Below the pieces are notes generated by a model. It saw only the letters and a program-made list of their open reading frames with translations. It searched no databases and was not told the DNA's origin. A DNA stretch of 64,000 bases from an uncultured Lachnospiraceae bacterium (GTDB lineage Bacteria; Bacillota; Clostridia; Lachnospirales; Lachnospiraceae), in NCBI GenBank assembly GCA_910579285.1, contig CAJTTT010000002.1, forward strand, positions 202,152-266,151, given 5' to 3'. Below, piece by piece: positions 33,841 to 43,673 of the stretch (its first letter is position 1; each line of letters begins with the position of its first letter). A program made the position numbers and the translations under genes.

Positions 33841-34863
33841 CTACCGCCGGTCATAGAGACGCAGGATCAGCCGCAGCACCCGCAGCAGCACGCCGCCGGG
33901 ATACAGCATTCCCATATACAAAAGCTGGTTGGAACGCTCTGTCACTGCAACCGGCGTATTGTGCAGCATTGTTTTTATCTTCTCCTCCCCGAAAATGGCC
34001 TGAATCCGCTTTCGGTAACCATTGTCCGGGGCGCGCAGTTCGTTCTTCATCACATACATCAGCATGTAACAGTGTTCCCTCGCCACCGCACGGGCGGCGT
34101 CCGGCGCCTTCTTCTGCGCCGCTGTCCGTCCCACAGCCTCCATCAGCCTCTCCACGCCTGCAAAAAGCCCCTCGTCATAGCCGTGCACCAGAGACCCCTC
34201 CACATAACGGTAATGGTAATAAAAAGCATCCTTCATAATAACCACGCGGCTGCTCTCCAGAAGCGCCGGATACATCAGGTTTGTGTCATCCCCGAAGCGG
34301 AGACTGTAATCATAATATGTTTCATTGCCCTCGAAGAGAGATTTTTCGCACAGCTTCATGCAGCGCGACAGAGGAATTACCTTCTTTTCCTCCCCGATCA
34401 ACTTCGCCTTAATCTGTTCCCGCAGCCTGTCCCCCTCGTAAATTCCGGGTTCTGTGCCGTTTTTTACCTCCTCGGTTCCCCTCTGCTTCTCCACCACATG
34501 GTCACAGCAGACGATCTCTCCCGGCACACCTGCCAGACGTTCGGTCATCTGGACAAGCATCTCCGGCTCCAGATAGTCATCGCTGTCCACAAACATATAA
34601 TACCCGCCGGAGGCCGCCTCCATCCCCGCCACGCAGGCCGCTGTGGGGCCGCCGTTTTTCTGATGGATAACGCGCACCCTTGCATCTGCCTGCCCATATG
34701 CATCACAGACCGCGCCGCTTGCATCCGTGGATTCGTCGTCCACCAGAATCACCTCAATCCGCCGGTAAGTCTGTCCCAGAATACTGTCCACACACTCCCG
34801 CACATACGTCTCTTTGTTGTATACAGGCACTATGATACTGATTAACGGATTTGTCCTTTTCAT
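33841..34863 (-). CDS. Glycosyltransferase family 2
   Basis: 340 residues from the ATG at 34863, 14 codons inside the longest frame and just overlapping the stop of the next GT2 gene. ISIIVPVYNKETYVRECVDS, VDDESTDASGAVCD and FVDSDDYLEPEML (DxD) are canonical. RFGDDTNLMYPALLE supplies the acidic catalytic region. The C-terminal 130 residues are helical and basic. GT-A inverting enzyme at the membrane face. It has the same architecture as its upstream neighbour, from which it may derive by duplication. Confidence 0.9.
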   Translation of the reverse strand: MKRTNPLISIIVPVYNKETYVRECVDSILGQTYRRIEVILVDDESTDASGAVCDAYGQADARVRVIHQKNGGPTAACVAGMEAASGGYYMFVDSDDYLEPEMLVQMTERLAGVPGEIVCCDHVVEKQRGTEEVKNGTEPGIYEGDRLREQIKAKLIGEEKKVIPLSRCMKLCEKSLFEGNETYYDYSLRFGDDTNLMYPALLESSRVVIMKDAFYYHYRYVEGSLVHGYDEGLFAGVERLMEAVGRTAAQKKAPDAARAVAREHCYMLMYVMKNELRAPDNGYRKRIQAIFGEEKIKTMLHNTPVAVTERSNQLLYMGMLYPGGVLLRVLRLILRLYDRR

Positions 34864-35876
34864 TCTTTTTCCCGCTTTCTCTCTTTGCTGCAATGGTACA
34901 GCCACACATAAAGCCCCGGCAGGCAGGCAAACAGCCTCACCTTAATCCAGTAACCCGCCGGCAGATAGGGCGCGCATCCTTTCTTATTTGCAATTCCCTT
35001 CAGTTTCCTGTGGCATACCTGCAGATAGGCTTTCGTCCGCCTCCGCTCCTTCCCGGACAGCCGGGCAATCTTTCCCGCCGTCAGCATAACCGCCACCATA
35101 ATCTGGGCATCCGCCTGTGCCGCCAGGGAAGGCTCCCTTTTCACAATCAGTTCTCGGGCCATCTCCCAGCAGTAAATCTGATCCATGTAGGCCGGCGTAA
35201 AAGGTCTCTGCATGGCCCCGCCGGGATTCTGGTAATAGGCGTAGCCGGGATAAGCCGTCTCCACAGCCTGCTTCATACGAGGCAGAAGCTCCACAAGAAA
35301 CAGCATATCTTCACCGATGGTCAGTCCCTCCCGGAACCGCACCTGTCCGATCAGATCCCGTCTGTAGAGCTTACTCCAGCACCGGGTATTCCCCCGCAGT
35401 ATATTTTCTCTCAGATAGCTTTCGCTGTCATATCTTTTTCCTGTGTCCGCACCTGTCAGCTCCTCCGGCATTTCTCCCTCCGTCCGAAGCCGTTTCCACT
35501 CTCCTGCCGTTCCCCAGGCGGTAAAGCTGCATCCCGCCATATCACTGCCCGTCCGGCGAAGCAGCCCATGCAGACTCTTAAGCACGCCGGGGCGCAGTCT
35601 GTCGTCGGCGTCCACAAACATAATATAGGCGCCCTTTGCCTGTTCCAGCCCACGGTTGCGCGCCGCTGAGACGCCCAGATCCGGCAGCGTAATCACCCGC
35701 AGGCAGGAATGCTGCCCGCACAGCCGCTCGCAAACCGCAGCCGTATCATCCGTAGAGCCGTCGTTTATAATAAGCACTTCCAGCGCTTCACAGTCCTGCG
35801 CCAGAATGCTGTCGATACATTCTTCCAGATAAGCAGCCCCGTTGTGAACCGGGACTATCACGCTGATTTGATCCAC
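34860..35876 (-). CDS. Glycosyltransferase family 2
   Basis: 338 residues if the GTG at 35876 is used: it follows the upstream stop by 19 bases, has TGAGG five bases upstream and gives the usual N-terminus ISVIVPVHNGAAYLEECIDS. An ATG at 35918 would overlap the acetyltransferase gene by 23 bases. INDGSTDDTAAVCE and MFVDADDRLRPGVLK (DxD) place it in GT2; LTIGEDMLFLVELLPRM holds the catalytic acid region. It overlaps the downstream GT2 gene by four bases. Confidence 0.87.
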   Translation of the reverse strand: MDQISVIVPVHNGAAYLEECIDSILAQDCEALEVLIINDGSTDDTAAVCERLCGQHSCLRVITLPDLGVSAARNRGLEQAKGAYIMFVDADDRLRPGVLKSLHGLLRRTGSDMAGCSFTAWGTAGEWKRLRTEGEMPEELTGADTGKRYDSESYLRENILRGNTRCWSKLYRRDLIGQVRFREGLTIGEDMLFLVELLPRMKQAVETAYPGYAYYQNPGGAMQRPFTPAYMDQIYCWEMARELIVKREPSLAAQADAQIMVAVMLTAGKIARLSGKERRRTKAYLQVCHRKLKGIANKKGCAPYLPAGYWIKVRLFACLPGLYVWLYHCSKERKREKE

Positions 35877-35895
35877 TTTTTCCTCATACTCCCTT

Positions 35896-36429
35896 TTACA
35901 TCGTTGAAATCGGTACATGCACCGTTTCTCTTTTCTGATAGCAGATTGTATGAGGCGGCACATCCTTTTTAATGACGCTTCCCGCCGCGATCACACAGTC
36001 GTCTCCGATATGCACGTCTTTTAAGATGGTGCAGTTTGCGCCAATCCAGACACGGTCTCCGATTGTAATTTCACCAATCAGAAACTCCTCGCCCTGATTT
36101 TTGAAATTATGGTCATGGTCAACAATGACCACATTATTGCCAAATCTACAGTAATCTCCTATTTTGATATGCCCCATGCATGTAATACAGCCGCCTATCG
36201 CATAAATGACATGATTCCCTATCTCCAGCCGGCCATCGCCCGCACAGATAAAATGCATCTTGCCCCGGTTCTCGTTTTTCTCCCCAAAACTCATATGCCC
36301 TTTTCTGGAAAGTTCAAGATAGACACGGTCAAATCCCTGTATCCACGGCATCTTGAGCCGAGACCCGTAACGGCACTTCCAATAAGCGATTTTAAACAGA
36401 CTTTTTAAAGCCTTTAACTTTACATTCAT
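35896..36429 (-). CDS. WcaF/NodL-like hexapeptide O-acetyltransferase
   Basis: 177 residues from the ATG at 36429, which overlaps the stop of the GT4 gene upstream (ATGA). Hexapeptide repeats run from about residue 65 to 160: GHIKIGDYCRFGNNVVIVDH, DHDHNFKNQGEEFLIGEITI, GDRVWIGANCTILKDVHIGD and DCVIAAGSVIKKDVPPHTIC. The VDHDHNF segment carries the His used in acetyl transfer from acetyl-CoA. Such enzymes O-acetylate one sugar of the repeat unit. Its position between a GT4 and a GT2 gene suggests that the acetylated sugar belongs to the same unit. Confidence 0.9.
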   Translation of the reverse strand: MNVKLKALKSLFKIAYWKCRYGSRLKMPWIQGFDRVYLELSRKGHMSFGEKNENRGKMHFICAGDGRLEIGNHVIYAIGGCITCMGHIKIGDYCRFGNNVVIVDHDHNFKNQGEEFLIGEITIGDRVWIGANCTILKDVHIGDDCVIAAGSVIKKDVPPHTICYQKRETVHVPISTM

Positions 36430-37484
36430 TTTGTCATACATGCCTTTCTGTAAGTCTCTTCCAATTTCTGCAAATGAATCTCTAAACTGTATTTTTGCTC
36501 TACCGATCTCCTCGCCAGTTCTCCCATATTACGGCGCAGCGCCTCATCCTGTATAAGCGCACTGACGTCTTTCGCCATAGCGGTCACATCCCCGGGCGTT
36601 TCCAGAAATCCGCTCCTTTTATGATCAATTAACTGCGGAATTCCGCCTACCGTTGTCGTGACAATGCCTAAGCCATAACCCATAGCCTCCAGTACCGCCA
36701 TCGGCATGCCTTCATGGTAACTGGGAAACAGAAAAATGCTGCTCTCCCTGAGAAGCCTCTCCTTCTCCTCTCCCCGCACCCAGCCGGGAAAAGTAACCGT
36801 ATCCAAAAGTCTTTTTCGGGAGAACGCTGTCTTGATCTGCTCCATCTCACCGTCCCCCGCCATCACAAGCGATGCGCCGGGATGGTTCTTTCTCACCTGC
36901 TCCCACACCGCCGGAATGTCAAAGCACCCTTTTCTCTCTCCCAGTTCCCCCAAAAACAGAACCTGTCCGGGGTTTCTTTCTGCATCGTAAGGCTCTTTGG
37001 GCATGCGGCAGTAATTTTCAAGAATATCGATTCTCTCCCTGGGCACGATCTGCTGCAGGCGCGCTGCCCATTCCTCCGACAACGCTATGAGCCGCGTACA
37101 TCTGCCGTACACCTTCTGCACCCTTTTTTTCTTTGCATCGGAAGCCTTGTCATAAAATGTGTCAAATTCCGCTCCGTGGATATGGTTGACCACAGGAATC
37201 CCTCTGGATGCGCTCCACAGAATAAACGGCATTTTCCGATAAAAGCTTGGTCCGAAGGAGGAGTGGACATGCACCAGATCAGGGCGGTCCCTCCTGAGCA
37301 GCCTGCGAAAGGCCAGATACCCCTCCAGCGCCTTTTTCAGCTTGTCCCATTTACTGCCGTTCTGATAGGATTCGATATAGGTGATGCGGTACCGCTTCTC
37401 CAGGGCGCTACCCCGGTAACCGTTTACCACGGAGGCGATTCCGCCTTTCACGGCCTCATTCGGCACGATCATACATACATGCAA
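36426..37484 (-). CDS. Glycosyltransferase family 4
   Basis: 352 residues. CMIVPNEAVKGGIASVVNGY opens the acceptor domain; VHVHSSFGPSFYRKMPFIL, NHIHGAEFDTFYD, VLFLGELGERKGCFDIPAVW and SYHEGMPMAVLEAMGYGLGIVT follow, with the paired glutamates in the last. A compact GT-B enzyme similar to many capsule transferases. It follows the initiating transferase gene by 60 bases, so it may add the second sugar of the repeat unit; that order is inference. Confidence 0.9.
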   Translation of the reverse strand: MHVCMIVPNEAVKGGIASVVNGYRGSALEKRYRITYIESYQNGSKWDKLKKALEGYLAFRRLLRRDRPDLVHVHSSFGPSFYRKMPFILWSASRGIPVVNHIHGAEFDTFYDKASDAKKKRVQKVYGRCTRLIALSEEWAARLQQIVPRERIDILENYCRMPKEPYDAERNPGQVLFLGELGERKGCFDIPAVWEQVRKNHPGASLVMAGDGEMEQIKTAFSRKRLLDTVTFPGWVRGEEKERLLRESSIFLFPSYHEGMPMAVLEAMGYGLGIVTTTVGGIPQLIDHKRSGFLETPGDVTAMAKDVSALIQDEALRRNMGELARRSVEQKYSLEIHLQKLEETYRKACMTK

Positions 37485-37544
37485 TTTCTTTCCTCCCCCG
37501 GCCGCATACCGCTGCTCCTCCTCTGACAGGCAAACCGCGCCCTC

Positions 37545-38957
37545 TTACTTGGAGCCCTTCCCCGTCAGTACCACCCACACGGTCTGGAACAGGATTTTGA
37601 TATCCAGTCCCAGCGTCCAGTTGTCGATGTATTCCAGATCCAGTTTCACAACCTCGTCAAAATCCACAATTTCGCTTCTGCCGCTGATCTGCCACAGTCC
37701 CGTGAGTCCCGGCGTCATACTGATCCTGCGCCTGTAGTGGGAGTTGTACTGCTCAAACTCACCCTCCGTTGGCGGCCTTGTGCCCACCAGGCTCATGTCC
37801 CCCTTTACGATATTAAAAAACTGGGGCAGCTCGTCAATGCTTGTCTTTCTGATAAATTTACCTACCTTCGTGATACGCGGGTCGTTCTCCATCTTAAACA
37901 TGAGCCCCTGCATCTCGTTCAGCGCTTCCAGCTCTTTCTTCCGCGCTTCCGCATCCGTATACATGGAGCGGAACTTATAAATCTTAAACCGGCGGCCGTT
38001 TTTACCGATTCTTGTCTGTGCAAAGAGAACCGGCCCCGGCGAGTCCAGCCTGATGGCCAGCGCCACAAACGGGGTGATTGCGATCGTTATGAGACAGCCC
38101 ACCAGACCGCCCACGATGTCAATCAGCCGCTTCACGATCATGCGCCTGTAGTCAAAATGGTTGATCGAATAGGTCACCACCGTAAATCCGGCAAAGCTTC
38201 CCACCCGGACCTCCTTGCTTGGCCTCTCTATGATATCAATGTTGTAGTGGCAGGCCACTCCCATAGACTCCAGGTCATAGATGATGTGCTTCACATAGGC
38301 CATGTCCTCGTCCGGCAGGCTGATAAACACCTCGTCAAGGGGCATCTGTCTGGCCAGGGAAAGCACATTTTCCCGGTTCGCGTTCACGGCAACGCCCTCC
38401 ACCGTTTCACCCTTCCTGTCCTTGTCCACACAGGCTAACGCCACGATCTCATAATTGATATCCATCGCCTCTCTCAGCTTGGAAAGGGTTTTCTCCATCG
38501 CCGCGTCTTTCGTGATAATCATAATCTTTACAATGTTGGACTTGGCCGTGAACCAGACCCGCAGCGCCTTTTTCATGGCGAGCCGCACAAACCAAACGAC
38601 AAAAATATTCAGAATGGCAAAATACCCCATCACAAGACGGGAGACGTCCGCGCCTCTCTGCAGCATGAAGAGAAAAGCCATCACGGACAGCTCCATAAAG
38701 ACATTGAATTTGGTAACCGCTATAAACTCGACCAGAACGCCTCTTTTTATAAATTCCCTGTTCCAGTCAAACATAAAGCTGTAAATCGTGCAAAACAACA
38801 AAAATCCGATACATACCACAAAGTGGAGCTCTGGCTCCATGACTCTGGAAAACTTCCGATATCGTATCAAAATAGCTGTCATATATGTCAGGGCTATGCT
38901 GAACAGATCCGTGAGAAGCAGCAGATAGCTCTCTATCAATTTCATTTTACGATTCAT
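37545..38957 (-). CDS. Initiating polyprenyl glycosylphosphotransferase (WcaJ/CpsE-like)
   Basis: 470 residues. Four or five membrane segments in the N-terminal 140 residues, a Rossmann-like cytoplasmic domain (about 145-265), another membrane segment (about 283-305) and the catalytic Bac_transf domain: SPGPVLFAQTRIGKNGRRF, IYKFRSMYTDAEARK, TSIDELPQFFNIVKGDMSLV, GTRPPTEGEFEQY and PGLTGLWQISGRSEI. It transfers a sugar-1-phosphate (often glucose or galactose) to undecaprenyl phosphate and so starts the glycan. It is the only clear initiating enzyme in the window. A weak extended -10 element lies about 30 bases upstream. Confidence 0.95.
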   Translation of the reverse strand: MNRKMKLIESYLLLLTDLFSIALTYMTAILIRYRKFSRVMEPELHFVVCIGFLLFCTIYSFMFDWNREFIKRGVLVEFIAVTKFNVFMELSVMAFLFMLQRGADVSRLVMGYFAILNIFVVWFVRLAMKKALRVWFTAKSNIVKIMIITKDAAMEKTLSKLREAMDINYEIVALACVDKDRKGETVEGVAVNANRENVLSLARQMPLDEVFISLPDEDMAYVKHIIYDLESMGVACHYNIDIIERPSKEVRVGSFAGFTVVTYSINHFDYRRMIVKRLIDIVGGLVGCLITIAITPFVALAIRLDSPGPVLFAQTRIGKNGRRFKIYKFRSMYTDAEARKKELEALNEMQGLMFKMENDPRITKVGKFIRKTSIDELPQFFNIVKGDMSLVGTRPPTEGEFEQYNSHYRRRISMTPGLTGLWQISGRSEIVDFDEVVKLDLEYIDNWTLGLDIKILFQTVWVVLTGKGSK

Positions 38958-38988
38958 AGGAATACCTCAGTTTCTCATTTCGGTATCT

Positions 38989-38997
38989 ATTTTACCA
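38989..38997 (-). promoter_or_regulatory. Possible extended -10 element TGGTAAAAT
   Basis: TGG-TAAAAT on the minus strand lies 32 bases upstream of the initiating transferase ATG in an 82-base gap. No -35 box at 17 bases. A very similar GTGGTAAA-type element precedes the deacetylase-like gene at 56017. Confidence 0.35.
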
Positions 38998-39039
38998 CAA
39001 ACTTCCCATCACCGCCACCAGCGGCGTAAAATACGCATT

Positions 39040-40272
39040 TCAGGTTTCTTTGGCCTCGGGGAGAGCAGACAGTTCGCATCCCATCATCATAAGCAGATAG
39101 TTCCTGCCGATATAGACTGAAATCAGATGAGCCTCCACCACCGTGTACACCGCAAACATCACGAAAAGCGCAAGCCCGCAGGCGTCGCGTCTGCGCCAGA
39201 GACGCCAAAGCAGAATCAGATTAGCGCCCACATACAAAATACCCGGAATCACGCCATATCGGTAAAATACCTTAACCCAGCCCATGTCAAAATAATAGTT
39301 CATATTATTCTCACAGGAAAAGGCAGACCAGGTCTGTATCATGCCGTCATTGTTGTCCGAGTCCGTCAGTGATATGATTCTCCCGTTGATATGGCGGTCA
39401 ATCTTACCTAACAGCACGATATGTTCATTGTCCCGGGGATTGCAGAAGAAAAACTCGTTCCACTGCGCCTCCCGCACCCGTTCGGCGCACACCGCCGCAT
39501 CCACGGAAAAAGCGATGCACAACAGAAAAACCAGCAGGCCGCAGACATAGAAAAACGTCACTTTCCGCAGGCTTTTCACGACAGTCAAAAGACAGGCGCC
39601 GCAAAGAAACGCCGCCGTAATCAGCATGCTGGTTTTCGAGCGGGTCAGCGCATAGACACCCGCGTTTAACAGCATCAAAAACAGGTAACTGTACCATTTC
39701 ATCCGGTCAAACCAGACGTAAACACCCAGAGCCGCAAGCATAAAAAACATGCAGGAGAGCGCATTCGGGTGTCCCATGCCAAGCGTGTAGCGGGTTTCCG
39801 CCGCCGCCTGCTCCCCGACGTATCGGGTGATTTCCGCCGCCTCATGCCCGAAATCCCGTGTCAGGCTGATATCCCCGTAAATTCCTGTCACCGCCAGGGC
39901 GACAATGGAAAGGCACCCTGCCAGCGTCACATAGAACGTATATTTCAGGGCTTCTCTCACAGGGATGCCTTTGCAGGCCGCCACAAACGTCACCACACGG
40001 ATCAGATCGTTGGCTCCCGTCACTCTGTAAGATACAAACCCCACCGCCTCCATCATAAAAATAAGCGCCCACTCCCGCCGCTCATAGCGCGTGAGCAGAA
40101 GTTTACACGCAAACAGAAGAAAGGTGAGGCGGAACAGATACCCCTCTATGGGATTGACATAGCTGCTCTTGTCGACAATCACCATCAAAAGCTCTATGGT
40201 CAGTCCGATATAGAAAGCAAGACGGGGAAACGGGCTTTCCTCCCGGATCCGCCTGTAGAAATTCATTATCAT
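39040..40272 (-). CDS. Wzy-like O-antigen polymerase-type membrane protein
   Basis: 410 residues, about ten to eleven membrane segments and a larger outer loop around 265-320 (ERVREAQWNEFFFCNPRDNE onward). GMGHPNALSCMFFMLAALGV (about 165-184) parallels the HPN motif in the polymerase-like protein at 27051-28667. NYYFDMGWVKVFYRYGVIPG is the kind of segment seen near the C-terminal end of Wzy proteins. GAGG six bases upstream of the ATG. It is 82 bases from the initiating transferase, so the two probably serve the same polymer. Confidence 0.8.
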   Translation of the reverse strand: MIMNFYRRIREESPFPRLAFYIGLTIELLMVIVDKSSYVNPIEGYLFRLTFLLFACKLLLTRYERREWALIFMMEAVGFVSYRVTGANDLIRVVTFVAACKGIPVREALKYTFYVTLAGCLSIVALAVTGIYGDISLTRDFGHEAAEITRYVGEQAAAETRYTLGMGHPNALSCMFFMLAALGVYVWFDRMKWYSYLFLMLLNAGVYALTRSKTSMLITAAFLCGACLLTVVKSLRKVTFFYVCGLLVFLLCIAFSVDAAVCAERVREAQWNEFFFCNPRDNEHIVLLGKIDRHINGRIISLTDSDNNDGMIQTWSAFSCENNMNYYFDMGWVKVFYRYGVIPGILYVGANLILLWRLWRRRDACGLALFVMFAVYTVVEAHLISVYIGRNYLLMMMGCELSALPEAKET

Positions 40273-40362
40273 AATCTACCTCAACTCTGTACTCTTTCTG
40301 TCCCCTCCGCAAACAGGCCATCCGTCCACCGACCGTCCGCCTGCAGCCAGGGCCAGCCGCCC

Positions 40363-41304
40363 TTACCGCCGCAGGATCCGGGCCAGCGCCCCGTGCGCCC
40401 TGCGCAGCCACTGCTTACCCGACAGCTTTGTTCTCTTCCAGAAAATCCCCGCCGGGCTGATTTCCGGGGCAAGCAGAAAATCATACTCCTCCCGGTGCGT
40501 CCGCAGATAGGCCGGAAAGCTCTCATCCATCTTTACCCGCACAAACTTTGCGTCCCGGTCAAAAATATCCTCGCCGCAGAGCAGTCTGTCCACCGCCTCG
40601 TTTAAGTAACGTTTGCTGTTATATTCCGAGTGCGCCGCCGCCTGCACCTTCACTCCGATGCGCTTCGCCACATCCCGCTCGCCGTCACCGCCCATATAGC
40701 CAAAATGCCAGCCCCCGTTGGCAACGCGCACACTGCGCGGATCTCCCGGCGGCACCTCCCGCAGATACACAATGCCCTCCTCCGGCAGCTCCGAGAAACT
40801 GCAGATTTTCGTGCCCAGCCACTGCCTTCTGTCCACGCCCGGAAACTCCCCCGTGATGGAGAGCAGATTGCCGGAAACCTCCTCCATATTTAAGAAGCAG
40901 TAAAACATCCGCTGAGCCAGATGATAAATTTTCCCAGCCTCAAAATGCGCAAGCAGTTGCACCAGGGTGTCCGGGTTCGGAATCTCATCCACATCGCTGA
41001 ATATAATCACGTCCTCCGGCTTACAGTCGGAAAGTCCCCGGATCAATTGGTTTTTCTGAAATTTATCCCGCTCATGGGTGGTAACTCCCTCCATCGGCGA
41101 ATTTTCCACCGCCACATACCGTATTTTATCCTCAAACTCCGCAAAAAGCTTCCTGTTCTCGGCAAAAATCATCCGCTTCGGCTCCCCGGAAAACGTGACG
41201 GAAGCCTCCTCGATCACAAAAAAATCCACATACGGCGCCATGATCTGCATACGCAGTTTCAAGATATCCAGTTCGTTGAAAAAGGGAATACAGTCAAATA
41301 TCAT
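40363..41304 (-). CDS. GT17-like glycosyltransferase
   Basis: 313 residues. FDCIPFFNELDILKLRMQIM at the N-terminus, FFVIEEASVTFSGEPKRM, RDKFQKNQLIRGLSDCKPED and VIIFSDVDEIPNPDTL (DxD-type metal site) match the Glyco_transf_17 family, best known from eukaryotic bisecting N-acetylglucosaminyltransferase but common in bacterial glycan loci. GGWHFGYMGGDGERDVAKR is also typical. Likely adds GlcNAc or a related sugar; acceptor unknown. Its ribosome-binding leader is nearly identical to that of the asparagine synthase gene at 50859. Confidence 0.88.
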   Translation of the reverse strand: MIFDCIPFFNELDILKLRMQIMAPYVDFFVIEEASVTFSGEPKRMIFAENRKLFAEFEDKIRYVAVENSPMEGVTTHERDKFQKNQLIRGLSDCKPEDVIIFSDVDEIPNPDTLVQLLAHFEAGKIYHLAQRMFYCFLNMEEVSGNLLSITGEFPGVDRRQWLGTKICSFSELPEEGIVYLREVPPGDPRSVRVANGGWHFGYMGGDGERDVAKRIGVKVQAAAHSEYNSKRYLNEAVDRLLCGEDIFDRDAKFVRVKMDESFPAYLRTHREEYDFLLAPEISPAGIFWKRTKLSGKQWLRRAHGALARILRR

Positions 41305-41362
41305 GTGTTATTTATCCTTTCCGCAATGTCATGCCGACAGCCGCTTTCCCATTTGTAACGCT

Positions 41363-42139
41363 TTATCTTGAAAGTCTGCGCCAAAACAAAAAAGGTCTCA
41401 CGAAATCCTTGCATTTCTGCCATCTGCTCTTCCACGGGTTCTTAAACTGCGGATACTGCGCGTTCCTGCCGCGCCATTTATGGAAAAGAAAGGGCTTCTC
41501 CACATCCATGATCTCAGGAATCATATGCTCATGCCCGAAATACTTCGCCACCTCAATGGGCGCAAAACACATCCCCGCCGCCTCAATTTCATTGCGGTAT
41601 TTACAGCAGAGAAAGATATCCTCGTTATATTCATCTTCCTTCTCTATTTTTTCCCACTTAAGCCCTGCCTGCGCAGGAAAATCCATAAGCCTTCTGCTTC
41701 GGATCGACACGCTGTTTCCCACCCGGACAATCTCTCCTCTGGCATCCCGGTAAGAGTAGTCGTTTTGCGGCAGCGGCCACGGGGATCCGATATAGTCATA
41801 ATCCAGAAACGCGTCCTGCCAGCTCTCGGGGTGCACCACAAAACCGTCGGCATGGACAATCAGCGCAAATTCTGTGTGAATGTGCTCTCCCAGTTCATAC
41901 ACCATTTTGTAGTTAAACTTGTCTATATCATCCAGTTTTGATGTGTGGGAGTATCGGATGCCCTTTGGCAGTGACAACGGTTTTCTGTGGGTGATCAGCA
42001 CCACATCGCCAAAGGAAATCCCCCGCATACTGTATTCCAAAGCGCGGATCGTCTCATATACATTTACGCTGGTCATAGCCGCCAGCGTCACGTTTGGAAG
42101 AGAAAGCTTCCGCTCATTTGTCTGCGTGTTCTGTTTCAT
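41363..42139 (-). CDS. DUF5672 family protein, putative glycosyltransferase
   Basis: 258 residues, soluble. LALIVHADGFVVHPESW-type region (ALIVHADGFVVHPESWQDAF) and DYDYIGSPWPLPQNDYSYRD followed by RVGNSVSIRSRRLMDFPAQ are the hallmarks of DUF5672, a GT-A-like family found next to glycosyltransferases in bacteria. Its first 26 bases overlap the end of the DUF6056 gene upstream and AAAGGG lies six bases before the ATG. Function as a transferase is inferred from fold-like motifs and context. Confidence 0.82.
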   Translation of the reverse strand: MKQNTQTNERKLSLPNVTLAAMTSVNVYETIRALEYSMRGISFGDVVLITHRKPLSLPKGIRYSHTSKLDDIDKFNYKMVYELGEHIHTEFALIVHADGFVVHPESWQDAFLDYDYIGSPWPLPQNDYSYRDARGEIVRVGNSVSIRSRRLMDFPAQAGLKWEKIEKEDEYNEDIFLCCKYRNEIEAAGMCFAPIEVAKYFGHEHMIPEIMDVEKPFLFHKWRGRNAQYPQFKNPWKSRWQKCKDFVRPFLFWRRLSR

Positions 42140-43634
42140 ATACGCCCTTTCTTACGCTGTCCTTGTGATAATAGCGCGCAACGGCCAGATTCATCCAGTT
42201 TCCCTCGTCCTCGCTCAGATCGGTGAAGTCAAAGAGGGCCGGCCGCGCACTGTAAGGTGCAATCACAACATCAGTCATATCCTCATCCGTATAAAGTTCA
42301 TACCGCGCCATCGCCTCCTGATAGAAGGTCTGCGCCTCGCCCCTCGCCACGGACCGCAGGGCGGAAATGCTCGTGTATGTGTTCTTGTCCGCCGTGAGCG
42401 TCCACACACCGAGAAGCAGCAGCAGACATGCCACGCTCATGCGCTTTCCCGTCCGCTCCAGAAAGATGCCAAACGCTTCCGGCGCGCCATCCTCCCGCTG
42501 TTTTCTGTGGGAAAAATACCCGAGCCAGTATGCGGTCACCATCAGAACCGCCAGATAGTAAGTCATCTGAATGATATTATCTACGCGGGAAAGCCCCGTC
42601 ATACCAAGCGCAAAGAGCGTGGGGGTAAACATGGCCGAAACCACACAGTATGCCCCCGCCGTCACCAGCACGGGATGAGAAAAGTCCCGTTCGGACGCCT
42701 TCATGTACTTCCACAGAAGCGGCAGAAGCGCCAGCCATAAAAGAATCACCAGCACCGGCGTCCAGCGGATTGCAAACACCGCCGTGTTATAAAAAGACAG
42801 CCCGACTGCCTTCACGGCGGAATATCCCTCGTCCATGTCTATACTCCCCCGTCTGCCGTTTCCAGGGGCGAGAATGTTCACCAAAAATCCGGCGCTTCCT
42901 GTCAGAAAAGGAATAATAACATGTGCTATTCTATCCTTTTTCTGAAAAAGGGCGAAGCACACGAGTAATGCCATCAGAATCTCCGCCTGCAGGCCTGTCA
43001 CCAGATTGCCGCCGGCCACGACCAGAGAGAGAACTGCCGCCGCCGCGCAGAAAGCGCACGCCCTCCCCTTCTTCTCTGCCCAGAGACTTCCCGAGACGAG
43101 GGTCAGCAGGAAAAACCAGACAGACTGCAGGAGCACATAGTGGGTGGAACCGTTGTACCAGTAAATTCCCTCGAAAGGGGCCTCTATCACCTGGTAGAAC
43201 ACGAACAGGAGAAGCGCCATAGAAAGGGACGCTCCTGTCTTTTCACAGCCAAGCCATCTAACCAGAATATGCCTTCCCACGATAAAGGAGGAGGACGCAA
43301 ACATGCCGATCATCAGAATCGGCACAATCCACGCAATGTTGTAATCAAAATTCATGGGGCACATGCCCATCAGAAAGCAGGATATATACGTTCCCTGCCA
43401 GTCCTGATAAAAGTCCATGTTCTGCCGCCACGCCTCCTGCACAGAAGCCGTAAAAGACCCTGTCTCCTGCCAGACATCGTGCACCCGCCTGCCGTAATCG
43501 TAGTCGTCAATGCACATCACATTATATTTTCCCAGCCAGAGTAACGGTATCAGTGACAGAACCAAAAGCCCTGCCGCCAGAAAAACCGCCCGTCTGCCGC
43601 TCAAAAAATTCTCCGCTTTTTCCCAAGCCTTCAT
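42114..43634 (-). CDS. DUF6056 polytopic membrane protein, GT-C-like
   Basis: 506 residues, about eleven membrane segments followed by a C-terminal outer tail. After the first segment comes CIDDYDYGRRVHDVWQ and then DFYQDWQGTYISCFL. These aspartates and the DWQGT motif are shared with the paralogue at 56089-57561, as is the C-terminal ending GNWMNLAVARYYHKDSVR. A pair of acidic residues in the first outer loop is the layout of GT-C transferases that use polyprenyl-linked sugars. Such activity is inferred; the family has no assigned function that I can name. Confidence 0.8.
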   Translation of the reverse strand: MKAWEKAENFLSGRRAVFLAAGLLVLSLIPLLWLGKYNVMCIDDYDYGRRVHDVWQETGSFTASVQEAWRQNMDFYQDWQGTYISCFLMGMCPMNFDYNIAWIVPILMIGMFASSSFIVGRHILVRWLGCEKTGASLSMALLLFVFYQVIEAPFEGIYWYNGSTHYVLLQSVWFFLLTLVSGSLWAEKKGRACAFCAAAAVLSLVVAGGNLVTGLQAEILMALLVCFALFQKKDRIAHVIIPFLTGSAGFLVNILAPGNGRRGSIDMDEGYSAVKAVGLSFYNTAVFAIRWTPVLVILLWLALLPLLWKYMKASERDFSHPVLVTAGAYCVVSAMFTPTLFALGMTGLSRVDNIIQMTYYLAVLMVTAYWLGYFSHRKQREDGAPEAFGIFLERTGKRMSVACLLLLLGVWTLTADKNTYTSISALRSVARGEAQTFYQEAMARYELYTDEDMTDVVIAPYSARPALFDFTDLSEDEGNWMNLAVARYYHKDSVRKGVYETEHADK

Positions 43635-43673
43635 TCAAATCCGCCTTTTCCCTGAATCTGTGCCGGCGCAGCC

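Noticed and set aside
33841..35876. Tandem GT2 genes as a very recent duplication
   Set aside because: The motifs match but the rest of the proteins is well diverged, so duplication, if any, is old.
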